This document shows, piece after piece, positions 34,256 to 45,280 of a stretch of 64,000 nucleotides of DNA. The stretch's first letter is position 1; every line of letters begins with the position of its first letter. A program made the translations under genes and the position numbers. The notes under the pieces were generated by a model. It worked only from the letters and a program-made list of their open reading frames with translations, was not told where the DNA came from and did not search any database. Source of the DNA: Corythucha ciliata (Eukaryota > Arthropoda > Insecta > Hemiptera > Tingidae); NCBI GenBank assembly GCA_038030265.1, contig CM075942.1, forward strand, positions 69,630,926 to 69,694,925, read 5' to 3'.

Positions 34256-37200
34256 CTAGCTTTCAAGCGTCCTCCACCACCACTCCTTAACGAAGTTGAG
34301 GATATTTGCCGTAGCCATCCTGGAGATGTCCTCCGGTTGAAGCACATCATTTCCAAGATGTAGAAAGCGTAACCGCCCCAGAGCCTGGCACTCACACAGT
34401 ACGTGCTCTGCTGTTTCCACGGCCAGGTCGCAAAATCTGCAAATGTCCGTGTCAGACTTCTCCATTAGTCTGAGTGTATATCGAAGGGCACAATGGGGCG
34501 TTAGCAGTCCCACCAAGATTCTAAGGTCTCCTCGGCTCAGAGAGATCAGGCCCTTCTCCGATCGTCCCTTTGGAGTGACAAAGAGCTTGGCCTGCCTGAG
34601 ACCTGGTTGTCTAACCCAGTGTTCACGATGCCTCTCGTCCAACCACGCCTGCACCTGCCTCTTCGTGAAGGACTTCGTGACCCCGAGACTTGGCTCCGGG
34701 CCCACGTAAGGCATCTCTGATCCTCTCTTCGCGAGTTGATCAGCCATTTCATTCCCCTCAAACCCCTTGTGACCCGGCACCCACATCAAAGTAAGGCTGT
34801 TTGCCGTTGCCACAGGCCTGAGGGCTTCAAGACATCCCCAAACTAGCTTCGAGTTCACGACGCTTGAGCCTAGGGCTTTAAGAGCCGCCTGGCTGTCAGA
34901 CAGGATAAAGATCTTCGCTTTCCGGAGACCCCTCTCACTAATCTTCCGCGCACAGGCTTCTATAGCATAGATCTCCGCCTGAAAGATGGTGGCGGTCGTC
35001 CCAAGGGACTCCCAATGCTGAAGCCTGGGGCCAAAGACCCCAATGCCAGCACCCCCATCCTTCACAGATCCATCAGTATACCATACTTGCGTGCCGGGCT
35101 TAAACCTCGGCAAACCCTTATCCCAAAGGTCGCGGTTGCCTATGTCGACCTTAAAGGGTTTCTCAAAATCCATCCTCACATGCATGAGATCCATAACGAC
35201 TTCAGCCGCCTCACTACATGCAACTTCCTCCAGAACACGCAAGTGCCCAACCTGGACACCCCGCTTCACGTACTCCGCCCGCAGCAGTCTCACCGCCGCC
35301 ATATATGCGGTCGCCTGCACATGAAAGTGCAGGGGAGGCATGTCCAGTAACACCTCCATGGCTGCCGTCGGGCACGAATGCATAGCACCCGTTACTCCAA
35401 GACAGGCCTGGCGCTGCAACTTACTCAGCAAGGCCTGGACTGTCCCTTGTTTCGTCTTCTACCACCATAGGAGTGAGCCATAGGTGACGATAGGCCTAAC
35501 AACGGCTGTATACAGCCACAACACCATTTTTGGCTTTAGACCCCATGTTTTGCCAAACATTTTCCGACCAGCCCACAATGCGAACGTGGCCTTATTCAGC
35601 ACCCTCTTGATATGCGAGTTCCATTTGAGCCCCTGATCCAGGGTAACTCCAAGGTACTTGACTTCTTTTCCTACTTTCAACACTTCTCCATTCAGTCGAA
35701 CTACCTTTAATGCCAGCTTCCTCCGCCTGGTAAACGCAACAAGGGTGGTCTTCTCAGGGTTAACCCTGAGACCATGCCTGCTGCACCATCGCTGCACTAT
35801 GTTAAGGGCACCATGCATCCTACTGAAAATGGTATCATCAAATTTGCCCCTAGCTAGAATCACAAGGTCATCCGCGTAACCAACTACCTCATAACCCTGC
35901 TCCTTTAGGATAGCGAGAAGCTCGTCCACCACGAGCAACCAGAGCAAAGGAGAAAGCACACCCCCCTGGGGACACCCCCTTGAGGGCAACACGGAGACAG
36001 TCTCCCCTCCCAGCTTCGAAGTCACGACGCGGTATTCCAGCATCTCCTTGTTCCATTTCACTGAAGATGGATTAACACCTCTGCTCCTTACTGCAGCCTC
36101 CATAGAGTCATAGGTGGTGATATCAAAAGCACCACCTATGTCCAGGAAGCAGCCCAGCGCAGTTTCTTTCGCCTCCAGAGATTTCTCAACCTTACCCACC
36201 AGTTCGTTTAGGGCGGTCTCAGTAGACTTTCCCGCCTGGTAGGCATGCTGCCCCCTCTGGATTGGTTTAATTTTAAGGCAACCGTCCTTGATATCCAGGC
36301 CAATTACCTTTTCCATTGTTTTAAGGAGGAAGGACATGAGGCTTATGGGTCGGTACGCCTTTGCCTGGGCCGAGGAGTTTGCTCCCGACTTAGGAATGAA
36401 CACAACCCTGACCTCCCTCCATGCCTTCGGTATATACGATAAAGCATAACTTGCCCTAAATATCCTTCTGAGACGCGGCTCCAGGACCTCCAGGCCACGC
36501 TGTAACATGACCGGGAATATCCCGTCCGGCCCAGGGGATTTATAGGGCTTAAATGAGCCGATAGCCCATTTAATTTTCGCGGGCGTAAACAATTTCCCCG
36601 ATGCGCTCCATATTGCATTATTTGCTGGCTGGCAGTCAGCCACCACTTCGCCCTGAACATCTGAGGCCCCTGCATCCCTGGAATCAGGAAAATGACTTCG
36701 CAGGAGGACCTCCAGGGTCTCTTTAGCGCTCTCGGTATACGCCCCATCTGCCTTTTTTATTAGACCAATTTGGCCCGGGCTCTCTTTGGACAGGACCCTC
36801 TGTAGTCTGCCCATAACGGACACATTCTCCATCCCCTCACAGAAGGTCCTCCACGTGGCCCGCTTTGCTTTCCTAAGGGCCTTGTTATACTCCGTGAGGG
36901 AGTGCCTATAAGCCTCCCACTCCCCACGTGATCTGGCCCTATTGTAAAGCCTCCTCGTTTCTCTTCTGAGCATCTCCAGCTCGTTGTTCCACCAAGGGAC
37001 TTCCCTGTTCCCCTTCTTCACCTTAACAGGACAGCTTTCCTCATACGCACTGAGGACCGCTGAATTTATCGCCTCCACCGCCCTATCGAGATCGGCGTGG
37101 CACTGAATGTCCAGATCCATCTCAGACAACTCCTGTTCAAGATGCCCCTTAAAGACCTCCCAATCCGCGTTCTTGGGATTCCGATACTCTGTACTTCTAA

Positions 37201-37891
37201 CCCTAGGAAACTCGACCTCAAACGAAATCAGCCTATGGTCAGACATTGATGTTTCTGACATGACTTTCCAATCTCTGACACTATTGGCCAAAAACTGGCT
37301 AGCCAGAGTAACATCCAGGACCTCACTCCTCGCACTTGTCACGAAAGTAGGGATCGAGCCCTGATTTACCACCACCAGGTCATGCGTCATCAAAAATTGA
37401 AAGAGTGACTCACCCCTGGCGTTGACATCTGTACTTCCCCAGATGGTATGGTGAGCATTCGCATCACAACCCACAATCAGCTGCAGGTTCCTCGCGCTGC
37501 AGTACAGGACCAAACGCTGAAGCTCCTCCGGCGGCGTCACCTCAGCGTCCCCCGGGAAGTACGCGGAAGCTACCACACACCTCCGGGTCCGGTCCTCGTC
37601 CTTGGCTTCCAGGATGACTGCTGTCAAATCTCTGCACAGAAATTCTGGCATAGTTAAAAATTTCACTGCGGGACTTAGAAGCAGCGCAGTTCGTGGCCGC
37701 TCCTCATCCCTACAGTAAACCAGCTTACCTGCTGTCGCAGAGAGGCCCTTGACCTGCCTCTCCCATGCCCATGGCTCCTGAACCATGGCGACGTCATAGC
37801 TTCCCCCAGTGAACACCCTGCTCAAGACGGCCGACGCCGCTGCCGCACGATGCAGATTCACCTGGAGGAAGCGCAACCCCGTAGCGGTCAC
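34256..37891 (-). pseudogene. LOA-like ORF2: endonuclease-RT-RNase H, one in-frame TAG
   Basis: A single frame of 1,211 codons is interrupted only by TAG at 35459-35461 (codon 811). In order it has an apurinic-type endonuclease (LRFLQVNLHRAAAAS, VQEPW, GCDANAHHTIWGSTD, MSDHRLISF), a reverse transcriptase (FLDIGGAFD, PQGGVLSPLLW, GYADDLVILA, VKYLGVTLD), and after the stop an RNase H domain (WYTDGS, QAEIYAIEA, LSDSQAALKAL, WVPGHKGFEGNEMADQLAK). It ends with a CRFCDLAVETAEHVLC Cys-His motif. All expected catalytic acids are visible. The RNase H plus the RT style point to LOA rather than classic R1. The frame opens right after TAA with GTG and has no early ATG; it overlaps the ORF1 stop, so reinitiation is likely. 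The protein would nick target DNA and copy its own RNA there. Confidence 0.9.
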
Positions 37892-39270
37892 TTATTCCCC
37901 TTATGTACCCCACTCCGCGATTGCTTCTTCAGCATCGCCTTACTCGGAGTAGGGTGGGGTTTCCGTGCCCGACCTGCCGCCTTCGGGACTCTTTCACCCC
38001 CCGCTGGTCCGACACTATCACCTCTCTCCCCCGCCTTGCTAGTCGATGGCCTAGCATATGAGGGAGCTACCTGCGTTGACTGCCCGGATGCCGTGGCGCC
38101 AACCGCTGTTCCCACAGATAGCTCTTCCTGCCGCGGTGCGAGGGTGGGACCCCGCACAGCAGCGGCTACCTGATCCACCTCCATCGGCTGCTGCCGGGGG
38201 CCGGAGGATGATCCTTCCCCCTTCCGAGCCTTAGGCCGGATGGTCCCCTTGCCGAACCTGATGTGGACTACATTATTCCTTTCCAGGATCTTCGCCGACT
38301 CTTCATCGATGAGCAGGGTCATCGTCAAAGCCGGCGTGTCCTGAGGCACACTCCTGGACAGTACCTTCCACTGTCCCACATTTAACCCCCGATTTTGGCG
38401 CACGAGGAACTGAAGGACTTGCTCATTCCCCAGATCCGCGCACTTCGGGAGAAATGCAACCGCCACCCTGGGCTGGGGCAGGTCACTCCCCTCAACCACC
38501 TTCAACCTTGCCCCCTCCCAGGGTACGATACTTTCAACGAGCGACTTTAACCAAACAGCCGTCCCGTCTTCCTCGCAGGTGATGGATAGCCATCCCCTCC
38601 TTCGCACCAGACCATCAAACTGGGGCACTACCTCTCCAACTTTAGGTTCCAGCGCAACAATAGCAGCTTCAATGCTCCTTTCCAGGGCCTCAAGCTGGTC
38701 GTCCAAGAGGAGGACTGCTGGGTAGTCTCTATGAACCACACCAAGCTTCCTTCCCTTGAGCGCTCCGGTATACGAAGGACCCTGTGCGGTCGTCCTTCGC
38801 TTCTTTTTCACGGCTCCCTCCGGAGTCGTCTCTGCAGAGGCTCTCCCCTTCTTCCTCTTCTCAACCATCTGCAGAGCACTCGCCCTGGCGGCTTCCGGTT
38901 CCTCCCCCTTCTTCCGAACCAGCCACAAAAAGCGTCGCCTCTGATCCCTGTTCAGGCCAGAGACGTATTTGTCAAAATCAGCGATCTCCTGGTCTCCAGG
39001 CGCCGCTGTTGCGGGATCGACGGGTTCGGATACCGTTCCCTGACCCGCTTGTAATTCGGGTACGCCGGATACCGGCGAACCCGAGAGGGAGACTACTTCC
39101 TCAGCGACACCACCGGAGGTTCCGGGCTCAACCACCTCCATTGAGGTGGTCTCCCCCGTCATCTCCGCGGTGCCGGGCTGAGCAGGCTGAGGGCTACTGA
39201 GAAGCTCGTCCTCAACCTGCTCCAGAGCTATGAACCCTGGGTTTGTCAAAGTAAAACGATCGCGATCCAT
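37888..39270 (-). CDS. LOA-like ORF1 protein (Gag-like nucleic-acid binding)
   Basis: An intact 460-codon frame; I place the start at ATG 39268-39270 (MDRDRFTLTN) rather than the upstream GTG at 39282. The N-terminal third is low-complexity and acidic. The middle is basic (KRKKGRASAETTPEGAVKKKRR). A folded domain follows (about residues 180-350) with WKVLSRSVPQ, TMTLLIDEESAKILE and HIRFGKGTIRPK, resembling the DUF4780-type domain seen in insect non-LTR ORF1 proteins. The tail is basic and proline-rich. No CCHC zinc knuckles are present, unlike classical R1 Gag. It likely coats element RNA. Its TGA stop overlaps the start region of ORF2 (TAAGTGA). Confidence 0.82.
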   Translation of the reverse strand: MDRDRFTLTNPGFIALEQVEDELLSSPQPAQPGTAEMTGETTSMEVVEPGTSGGVAEEVVSLSGSPVSGVPELQAGQGTVSEPVDPATAAPGDQEIADFDKYVSGLNRDQRRRFLWLVRKKGEEPEAARASALQMVEKRKKGRASAETTPEGAVKKKRRTTAQGPSYTGALKGRKLGVVHRDYPAVLLLDDQLEALERSIEAAIVALEPKVGEVVPQFDGLVRRRGWLSITCEEDGTAVWLKSLVESIVPWEGARLKVVEGSDLPQPRVAVAFLPKCADLGNEQVLQFLVRQNRGLNVGQWKVLSRSVPQDTPALTMTLLIDEESAKILERNNVVHIRFGKGTIRPKARKGEGSSSGPRQQPMEVDQVAAAVRGPTLAPRQEELSVGTAVGATASGQSTQVAPSYARPSTSKAGERGDSVGPAGGERVPKAAGRARKPHPTPSKAMLKKQSRSGVHKGNK

Positions 39271-39698
39271 AAACGGTCCCACGAGCAGCTAGGGAAATAA
39301 AAGTCACCCACGGCAGAGCCCCGCATGACGTGGGAAGGCTTAATACTCAGGGAGGTCGCCTGGTATCCCTGAGGCTCCGTTAAATACACAGCTCACCCTG
39401 TGTCACGCACCCTTCGGCACGGATCGCATAACGCCTTGGGTTGGTAGCGAGTTCTTTTAAGACCGTGCCCTCGCCACTACACGGCCCATACCCCTCCTCC
39501 ATTTGTTAAGAGAATTCTCCGTAACAGGGCCGCCAACCGTGCCGCGGATGCCACAGCACGGCGCGTCAAAGACGCCGGGAAGGCTGGAGGTCGGAGTTGG
39601 GTGGTCAGTGGCTAGCTGCACCAAAATGCAAGGTGCCGTATTTTTAAAAGACGCCATGAAATACACGGCGTCAACGCATAACCACCCCATTTGACCCC
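39271..39698 (-). other. 5' UTR of the LOA-like element
   Basis: About 430 bp between the element's 5' end and the ORF1 start. In this element class it should hold an internal promoter; I see no decisive motif. Small frames here are not conserved coding sequence. Confidence 0.6.
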
Positions 39699-39710
39699 AA
39701 TTTCTCCATT

Positions 39711-40427
39711 TACTCAGCTTCCTGACGGTTTACACACGATTTGAATTACCCTACTCCTTCCATGGGGAACGCTGAGACGACACGAAACAAATCATGGCCC
39801 AGGATTCATTTTTGGGCTTAAAACGAGTAAGTGATGGGTACACATTAAAAATCACAGAATTCATGAATTATTTGGTCTACTAAAGATTTTCTTGACTCAC
39901 ACAGCCGTCTGTCGTCCTCAGAAAATTCATTACTCATGAGGATCAACTTTTTAGCCCCCTCCCCCTCCTAAACTTTGTTCAAAAATGAACAATATGTGCC
40001 ATGATCTTTTTCGTTTTGTCTCAACATTTCCCATGGAAGAAGTAGGATAATTTAAATTGCTATACACTGTTAGAAAGCTGAGAAAATGGAGAAGTTTTTG
40101 TGACGTTTGACAATCCACAGAGATGTTTGTGGAAACTCAGTATTGATAATTTCGAGGAGTCTTCGACAACTTTGAAGATTGATATTGCCCTTTTCCTGTG
40201 GAACACTTTTCGTTGATTTCAAAACTGCCATCACTTTTTCAAGAAAGTGCATTTCAAGCTGGGGAACAGCCGGTTTTTGGATACAATTTTGTTCTCTCGG
40301 AGAAAAGCTCTTAAAAAGTCGCAACTCGAAAGCAAAGCATTATAGGTCACTAGCAAAAAAACAATTTTTTACTTCATTTTTGGTGTACTTTCTCCCAAAA
40401 TGTTTTGTACCACCCAAACTGGACCAT
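39711..40427. repeat. Foldback repeat: inner left arm, loop and right arm
   Basis: 39711-39830 continues the left arm (ACTCAGCTTCCTGACGGTTT against AAAGCTGAG and AACAGTGTATAG in the right arm). A loop of about 140 bp follows, and the right arm runs from about 39965 to 40427, ending GTACCACCCAAACTGGACC. Without the retrotransposon the whole palindrome would be roughly 1.1 kb. Confidence 0.7.
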
Positions 40428-40432
40428 GCACC

Positions 40433-40572
40433 CCCTATAGCGTTTTCCATTTGCACAAACATCTGCCCCAGAGCAATCTCTACCCATCCTCTCTTTAATA
40501 ATACGCTAACGGAGAAGACTAGTTGGAATGAACGACCCCGTTGCAGAATTTTATACCAATAGATAACGCTAT
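40433..40572. mobile_element. MITE-like element, copy 3 of 3
   Basis: Ends CCTATAGCGTTTTCCATTTG and AACGCTAT, with internal CCAGAGCAAT, GGAATGAACG and GCAGAATTTTAT. Same family as 17211-17358 and 31471-31620. It abuts the foldback arm. Confidence 0.75.
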
Positions 40573-40589
40573 GTACTACTCTGAATCAG

Positions 40590-42560
40590 TTGATCTGTTG
40601 AAATGTACCACCAGCTGTGACACGTTTTAAGGAGACCTCAATGTTGAAGCTTGCCCCTGGTAGTGCGATTTTCTGTCCATCTGATCTGGAGAATAAAACG
40701 TGCAATGCGAATATTCGATTCAGCCCACGAAAAGCGATATTCTGAAGGCTTGATTGAAAAAATGTGCGACTTCTGGAATCTGGAGGTAACTTTGCAGCTA
40801 AAATTGAGAAAACACGCTGGCTCACGGTGTATAGGGGCCATTTTCTGGGTAAAATGTAGAAAAAACGCTAATGTGCTGTTCTTGGGCCAAGCCCGCGGCT
40901 AAAATTGAGAAAAAACGCCAATTCAAGGATACCAAACTGGTGAAAAAAACTCTCAAGCTTGAGGAAAAAAAAAACATAATTTGGGGATAAAATTGAGAAA
41001 AATAGCAAATTTCCCACTGCTGACGTGACGTGGCAAAAACTTTTGGAAAAAGCGCAAATATGTGTGGTCATAACTGCGAAAAAGTGCTGATTCGTGGTCT
41101 TACGATGCAGTTTCCAGACCAAAATTAAGAAATAATATCTGATTCGCAGTGTGATAGAGGCCATTCTTCAGCTAAAATGTAGAAATCGACGAAAAAATGT
41201 CGTTTTTGGGCCAAGGCCACAGCTAAGATTGAGAAAACACGCTACTAATTCAATGCAGTACAAGTCGCAAGCGGTAATATTGAGAAAAACAACTCAATTT
41301 CAGAATAAAATTGGGCAAAAGTGGCAAATTCACAACAGAAATTGCGAACAATCGCGGATAAAGTTGAGGTAACACATCAATTCGCGGATATACAAAGATA
41401 ATCACTAATTCGCAGCTAAAATTGTGAAAACGCAAATCCCTAGCTTCTGAAAGCTTCGAGGCTGAAACTGAAAAACATCGCTAATCCATAGCAGAAATAA
41501 GAGAAAAAAATTCCCATGCAGGGCTAAATGCTAGACAACAATGCAACAAAAATTGAAAACAAAAAAAATTAATTAAAAAAACAACAACAATACATAATAA
41601 TTAGCGCGCCTAAAATTAAGAAAAACGCTCATTTTAGGCTCAGTGCTAATTCGCTAATTGTAAAAAAAGCAGCTAATATTGAAAAAATCACTAATTAGCG
41701 CGGCATAATAAAAAACGGAAAACTGCTAATTAATTGCTGAAAATGTAAACAAAATGGATATTTTGCAGCTAAAATTGAGAATAAGCGCTAATTCGGGGCT
41801 AAAATTAAAAAAAAAATCACTAATTCGCGGAAAAGTGTTAAAATTTCTAATTTAAATACACGTCTTGGCGCCTTCTTAAAGCTCCTTTGTGGCTAAAATT
41901 GAGAAAAACGGCTAAATTATAGTCAAAAGCAAAGCAAAATTGCCAATGCGATGCTAAAATGTAAATAAAGAGCAATGCTAATTTGTGGTCAGTAAGCAAT
42001 TAGCTGCAAAAATTACAAATCAGCATTATTTTGCTTATAAAGCCTAAAATTAGCGCTTTTTCTCAATTTCAGCCTCAAAGTTGCCTTCAGATGCCGCGAG
42101 TTGGCTTATTTTCAATTTTTGATGCAAATTGAAATTTTTCACAATTTTTGCCACGAATTGGCGTTTTTCGCATTTTTAGCTGTAAATTGGCTATTTTTCC
42201 CATTTTTAACCGCAAATTAGCATTTTTTTTCACATTTTAGCACGGCGTTAGCAATTTTTTGTTACTTTTAGCTGTAGATCAGCGTTTCTTCTCAATTCGA
42301 GCATCAGCGGTGTTTTTTTCAACTTTATAGCCCCATGAATTTGCCGTTTTTCTCAATTTTAGCCACACCAGTTGCCTTTAGAAGGCACGAAGGCGAGTAT
42401 TCAAGTTGGAAATGTTTCCACAATATTGTCCGCGAATTGGTGACTTTCCTCGAGTTTAACCGTGAACTGGCACTTTTTTCTCAATTTTAGCAGCGCATTA
42501 GCGCTTTCTAGCCCGTGAACTCGCGAATTTTCTCATTTCTAGCTACGAATTGGCGGTAAT
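40590..42560. repeat. Family A 30-bp arrays in opposite orientations
   Basis: A head segment (40590-40830) resembles 11150-11400. Units then run in reverse orientation (GCTAAAATTGAGAAAAA with GCTAATTCGCG) to about 42040 and in forward orientation from there to about 42560. The forward part shares ordered landmarks with 9810-9900 (TTGCCTTCAGA, TTGGCGTATT). Reading frames on both strands are artefacts. Confidence 0.7.
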
Positions 42561-43315
42561 TTAGTCGCAGTATCAAATTCCTAGACCTCCCCTCCACATG
42601 AACTGCCCTTAGCTAGGTTCTAGATGAATCTACCATCTCGTTTAGTTAAAAACTACAAGTTCAGCAGAATTCAACAATTCTGTAATGGCTTCGCCAACCA
42701 AGCGTAGTTCACACAACTAACTTGAGTTACTTTTACCATCTGTATCGTTGAGGTTATTTTTTTAGTAAACGTTAACTGTTTTTATATTAACGAACACCTA
42801 TCTGTAAAGTTAAAGGTAAAATACTTTCAGCTAAAGAACCAGAACTGTTTAGTTCTCAAAGCCAGTTCATTTTTACAGCTAACTTACCATCTCTAAATAC
42901 TGAACCTAACGATAATCTGACTGAACTCACTGGCGTGGTTTCTACTATAATTTTGAAGGAACACATTTTTTGGCATTTATAATGATAATTAGGTTGTAGA
43001 AACTAAATAACTTTCAACCATCGTATGGTTAACGAAATTTCTTTCAGTGTATACGCGTTGCCACATTACAGGTGCGAGACGAAAGTTGGTCGTAGGTATA
43101 ATAATTTACTTTCAATGTTCCCATCAGTGAGAGATTAAATTGACAACAGGCCTAGAATGATCTTAATCAGTCAAATAGAACAATTTTATTGTTATGAAGT
43201 TGAGGGTGGTCTTTTCGAGCGTCCATTGTCGTGGTAATTATATTCATAGCTTCTCACGGGACCAACACCTTTGTCTATAAAAGAACAAAAAGGAGAAAGA
43301 AAATGTAGATTACTA
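42561..43315. other. Unassigned; possible element end CTTTCAGTG near 43050
   Basis: Short imperfect repeats around GTTAACTG, AACTAAC and TTACCATCT recur. TTAACGAAATTTCTTTCAGTG near 43030-43050 would be a CACTGAAAG-type terminus in the other orientation. No partner end or duplication was found. Confidence 0.35.
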
Positions 43316-44341
43316 CAAAGGAGACATTATTTCAACTAATTTTACGATGGAAAATAAAATCACATCGGCTTTATCAGGCCGGGAAAATCAAGGACTATTT
43401 CGATTAATCCGCTTTTGCGAATTCCTTGATTTCTCTGATATCCCAGTCCCGTTTAATCTCTGTGTGATGTTAATAAGTATTACCGGGCCAAGGAGCTTTC
43501 CATAGTTGAATACCAAAACATTTCGAAACGCTTTCAGTCAGACCGCCTCTTTTTCTTTTCTTCCACAGTTTTCCATTCCATTAGTCAACCAAGGGCGAAT
43601 GAAAGCATACTAATTTTTTTTCTCTGTTTTCGCGTGACATTTATTATTAGTTAGTATTATGGCTGGGCACGATGCCCAGGAAGTTCTTTTTTTTTTTTTT
43701 TACCCAATATGAACGAAAACGTGTCAATTCATGTGCGGAAAAGCAGTAGAGTTTGAAGTAACACTCTATAATATACAAGCGAAAATGGTAGAAGAGTTCA
43801 TAATTTTATTGAAGGGGCAACCGGAGTAAAGGACCGCTCGCGCTCCAAGATTAAAGAATAACGACAACGAAAATTATTGTTCTTTGCCTTTTTTTCTACG
43901 TGGAAGCGGCGAAGTCGTCAGTGAACCAAAACACTTTTGTTCCGTTACTAGAAGGGAAGGCTTTTTCCCACCGAGATCACGTATATCCGCCCTGGTATTT
44001 CCAATGGGGGTCTTCTCGGATCTCGGTGCGGAACGCCGGGGAATGTTTATTGTAGGCGGGTGGTTAGATCTTGGGATGATGGGAATACGTTTTTTGAACG
44101 AAGTAAGAAAGAGAAGAGTTGTGAGTGTCCTGTATTAATCCACAGATTGGATGAATCAAAAGAAGAAACTGTGACTCCTTATTGTTATATTCTTAACTTT
44201 AATTTAAGAATATTTCCAGTGATTGCAAATTTTACAAGCTTGGTCAGTGGCACCAAAATGATTTCAATGAGATGAAGCCGAACTCTGGAAAAAGGACCCA
44301 CCCATACCACTAGTGACGTTCCCAGGGGCGCAAATTGAGGG
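43316..44341. repeat. 1.0-kb direct duplication, copy 1
   Basis: It matches 45281-46305 almost base for base (offset 1964-1965), with scattered substitutions, for example near 43733-43770. It starts at CAAAGGAGACATTATTTCAA and ends at CAGGGGCGCAAATTGAGGG. Both copies contain the same 84-codon open frame (43884-44138 and 45848-46102), which resembles no family I know. The ends are not TG...CA, so these are not obviously LTRs. Confidence 0.88.
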
Positions 44342-44351
44342 GGGTTGAGGG

Positions 44352-44667
44352 CAGGGGTGGGAAAAATACTTTGAAAATGTATTTTAAATACAAAGCCCAA
44401 AATACTTTCAAAAATGTATTTTAAATACTGATATACTTAAATACTTTTTGAATTGTATTTTGAACAAAATACAAATACAATTTAAAATACTTTTAAAAAA
44501 TTCGATTTCGATGGCAAATAGTGCGAAAAACACGAAAAATAAATAATTCAAAAATATTAGGACCTTCAATAGACAAGTTGACAAATTGTAGCTGCGCGAA
44601 TTGGCCCTGCTGCCGATGAGCAAAAAAAAAGTAGACCAGTTATCATCAAGTATTTAGTACCGAACCG
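44352..44667. repeat. AAATAC-rich dispersed repeat with hAT-like terminus
   Basis: It begins CAGGGGTGGGAAAAATACTT, continues with many ATTTTAAATAC/GTATTTTAAA motifs, then the segment seen at the window start. A second copy is at 52149-52450, and a terminus-bearing relative is at 61905-62141. The hAT-like ending CAGGGG(T/C)GGG plus AAATAC repeats suggests a non-autonomous DNA element. Confidence 0.65.
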
Positions 44668-44843
44668 GCGAGCTCTGGTGGCTCGTGAGCTGAAAAGGAG
44701 GTGAGGCCGACTGTAAAAGGTATGTCGGGGGGAGGGATAGCTCTGGGCCAGTTAGCTGAATTACATTACAGCTGAATAACCCATATTTTCCCAATAATTT
44801 CCACGCTAACGAGGAATTTTACGCGTTTCGGCTCTCCCTCCTT

Positions 44844-45280
44844 GCTCCATACAATTTATCCGTCCCATGAGCTCACGGTATCGTATCGGTAGTGGCCGCG
44901 TTCTTGTAGGCAGATTACGATATTCGTTGCACAGATCTTCCTTCATAATCACATCATACATAAAGTGCCTTGGTTTGATTTTTATGCTGCACATATAATT
45001 CAGTAGCAGGTGATCGCGGCGTAATTCTAGATTTGAGGTATGTGCAAGCGCATACAAACAGTCGACCGGACTCGTGCGAAAAGCTCCAAGGGCTATTCGA
45101 AGACCCGTTTGGTAGATACAATTCAATGGGCGCAGCCAGGAACGTCGTGCAGAGCCATAAATAATACTCGCAAAATCAAGTTTTGGTCTTATGAGACTTT
45201 GTAAAAGGGAAAGTAGCATCTTTGTAGAAGCTCCCCACTTATGACTAGCCAATACCCGAAGAAGTTTTAGATCAGCCGTG
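44844..45280 (-). pseudogene. Jockey-like non-LTR retrotransposon fragment (post-RT region)
   Basis: The minus-strand frame encodes the region after the reverse-transcriptase palm: LKLLRVLASHKWGAS, LLSLLQSLIRPKLDFAS, IIYGSARRSWLRPLN, GLRIALGAFRTSPVDCLYA and LELRRDHLLLNY. These are hallmarks of Jockey-clade ORF2. No YADD, endonuclease or C-terminal tail is present. The fragment is cut exactly at the start of duplication copy 2 (45281) on its upstream side, and at the dispersed repeat near 44843 on the other. It is dead. Confidence 0.75.

Larger units (their letters stand above)
34133..39698 (-). mobile_element. Nearly intact LOA-like (I-superfamily) non-LTR retrotransposon
   Basis: A 5.6-kb element on the minus strand. 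Its 5' end is at 39698 (GGGGTCAAATGG). ORF1 and ORF2 follow, then a 3' UTR of about 100 bp and an A-tail (T-run 34130-34152 on the plus strand). The target duplication AATTTCTCCATT is at 34121-34132 and 39699-39710; its exact edge at the tail is ambiguous by a few bases. ORF2 carries endonuclease, reverse transcriptase, RNase H and a terminal Cys-His motif. One TAG stop is the only visible lesion. It inserted into one arm of the foldback repeat, so it is younger than that. Confidence 0.93.

Noticed and set aside
34443..39200. Plus-strand frames across the LOA element (for example 35015-35350, 38784-39200)
   Set aside because: Antisense shadows of the long minus-strand ORF1 and ORF2, which have clear domains.
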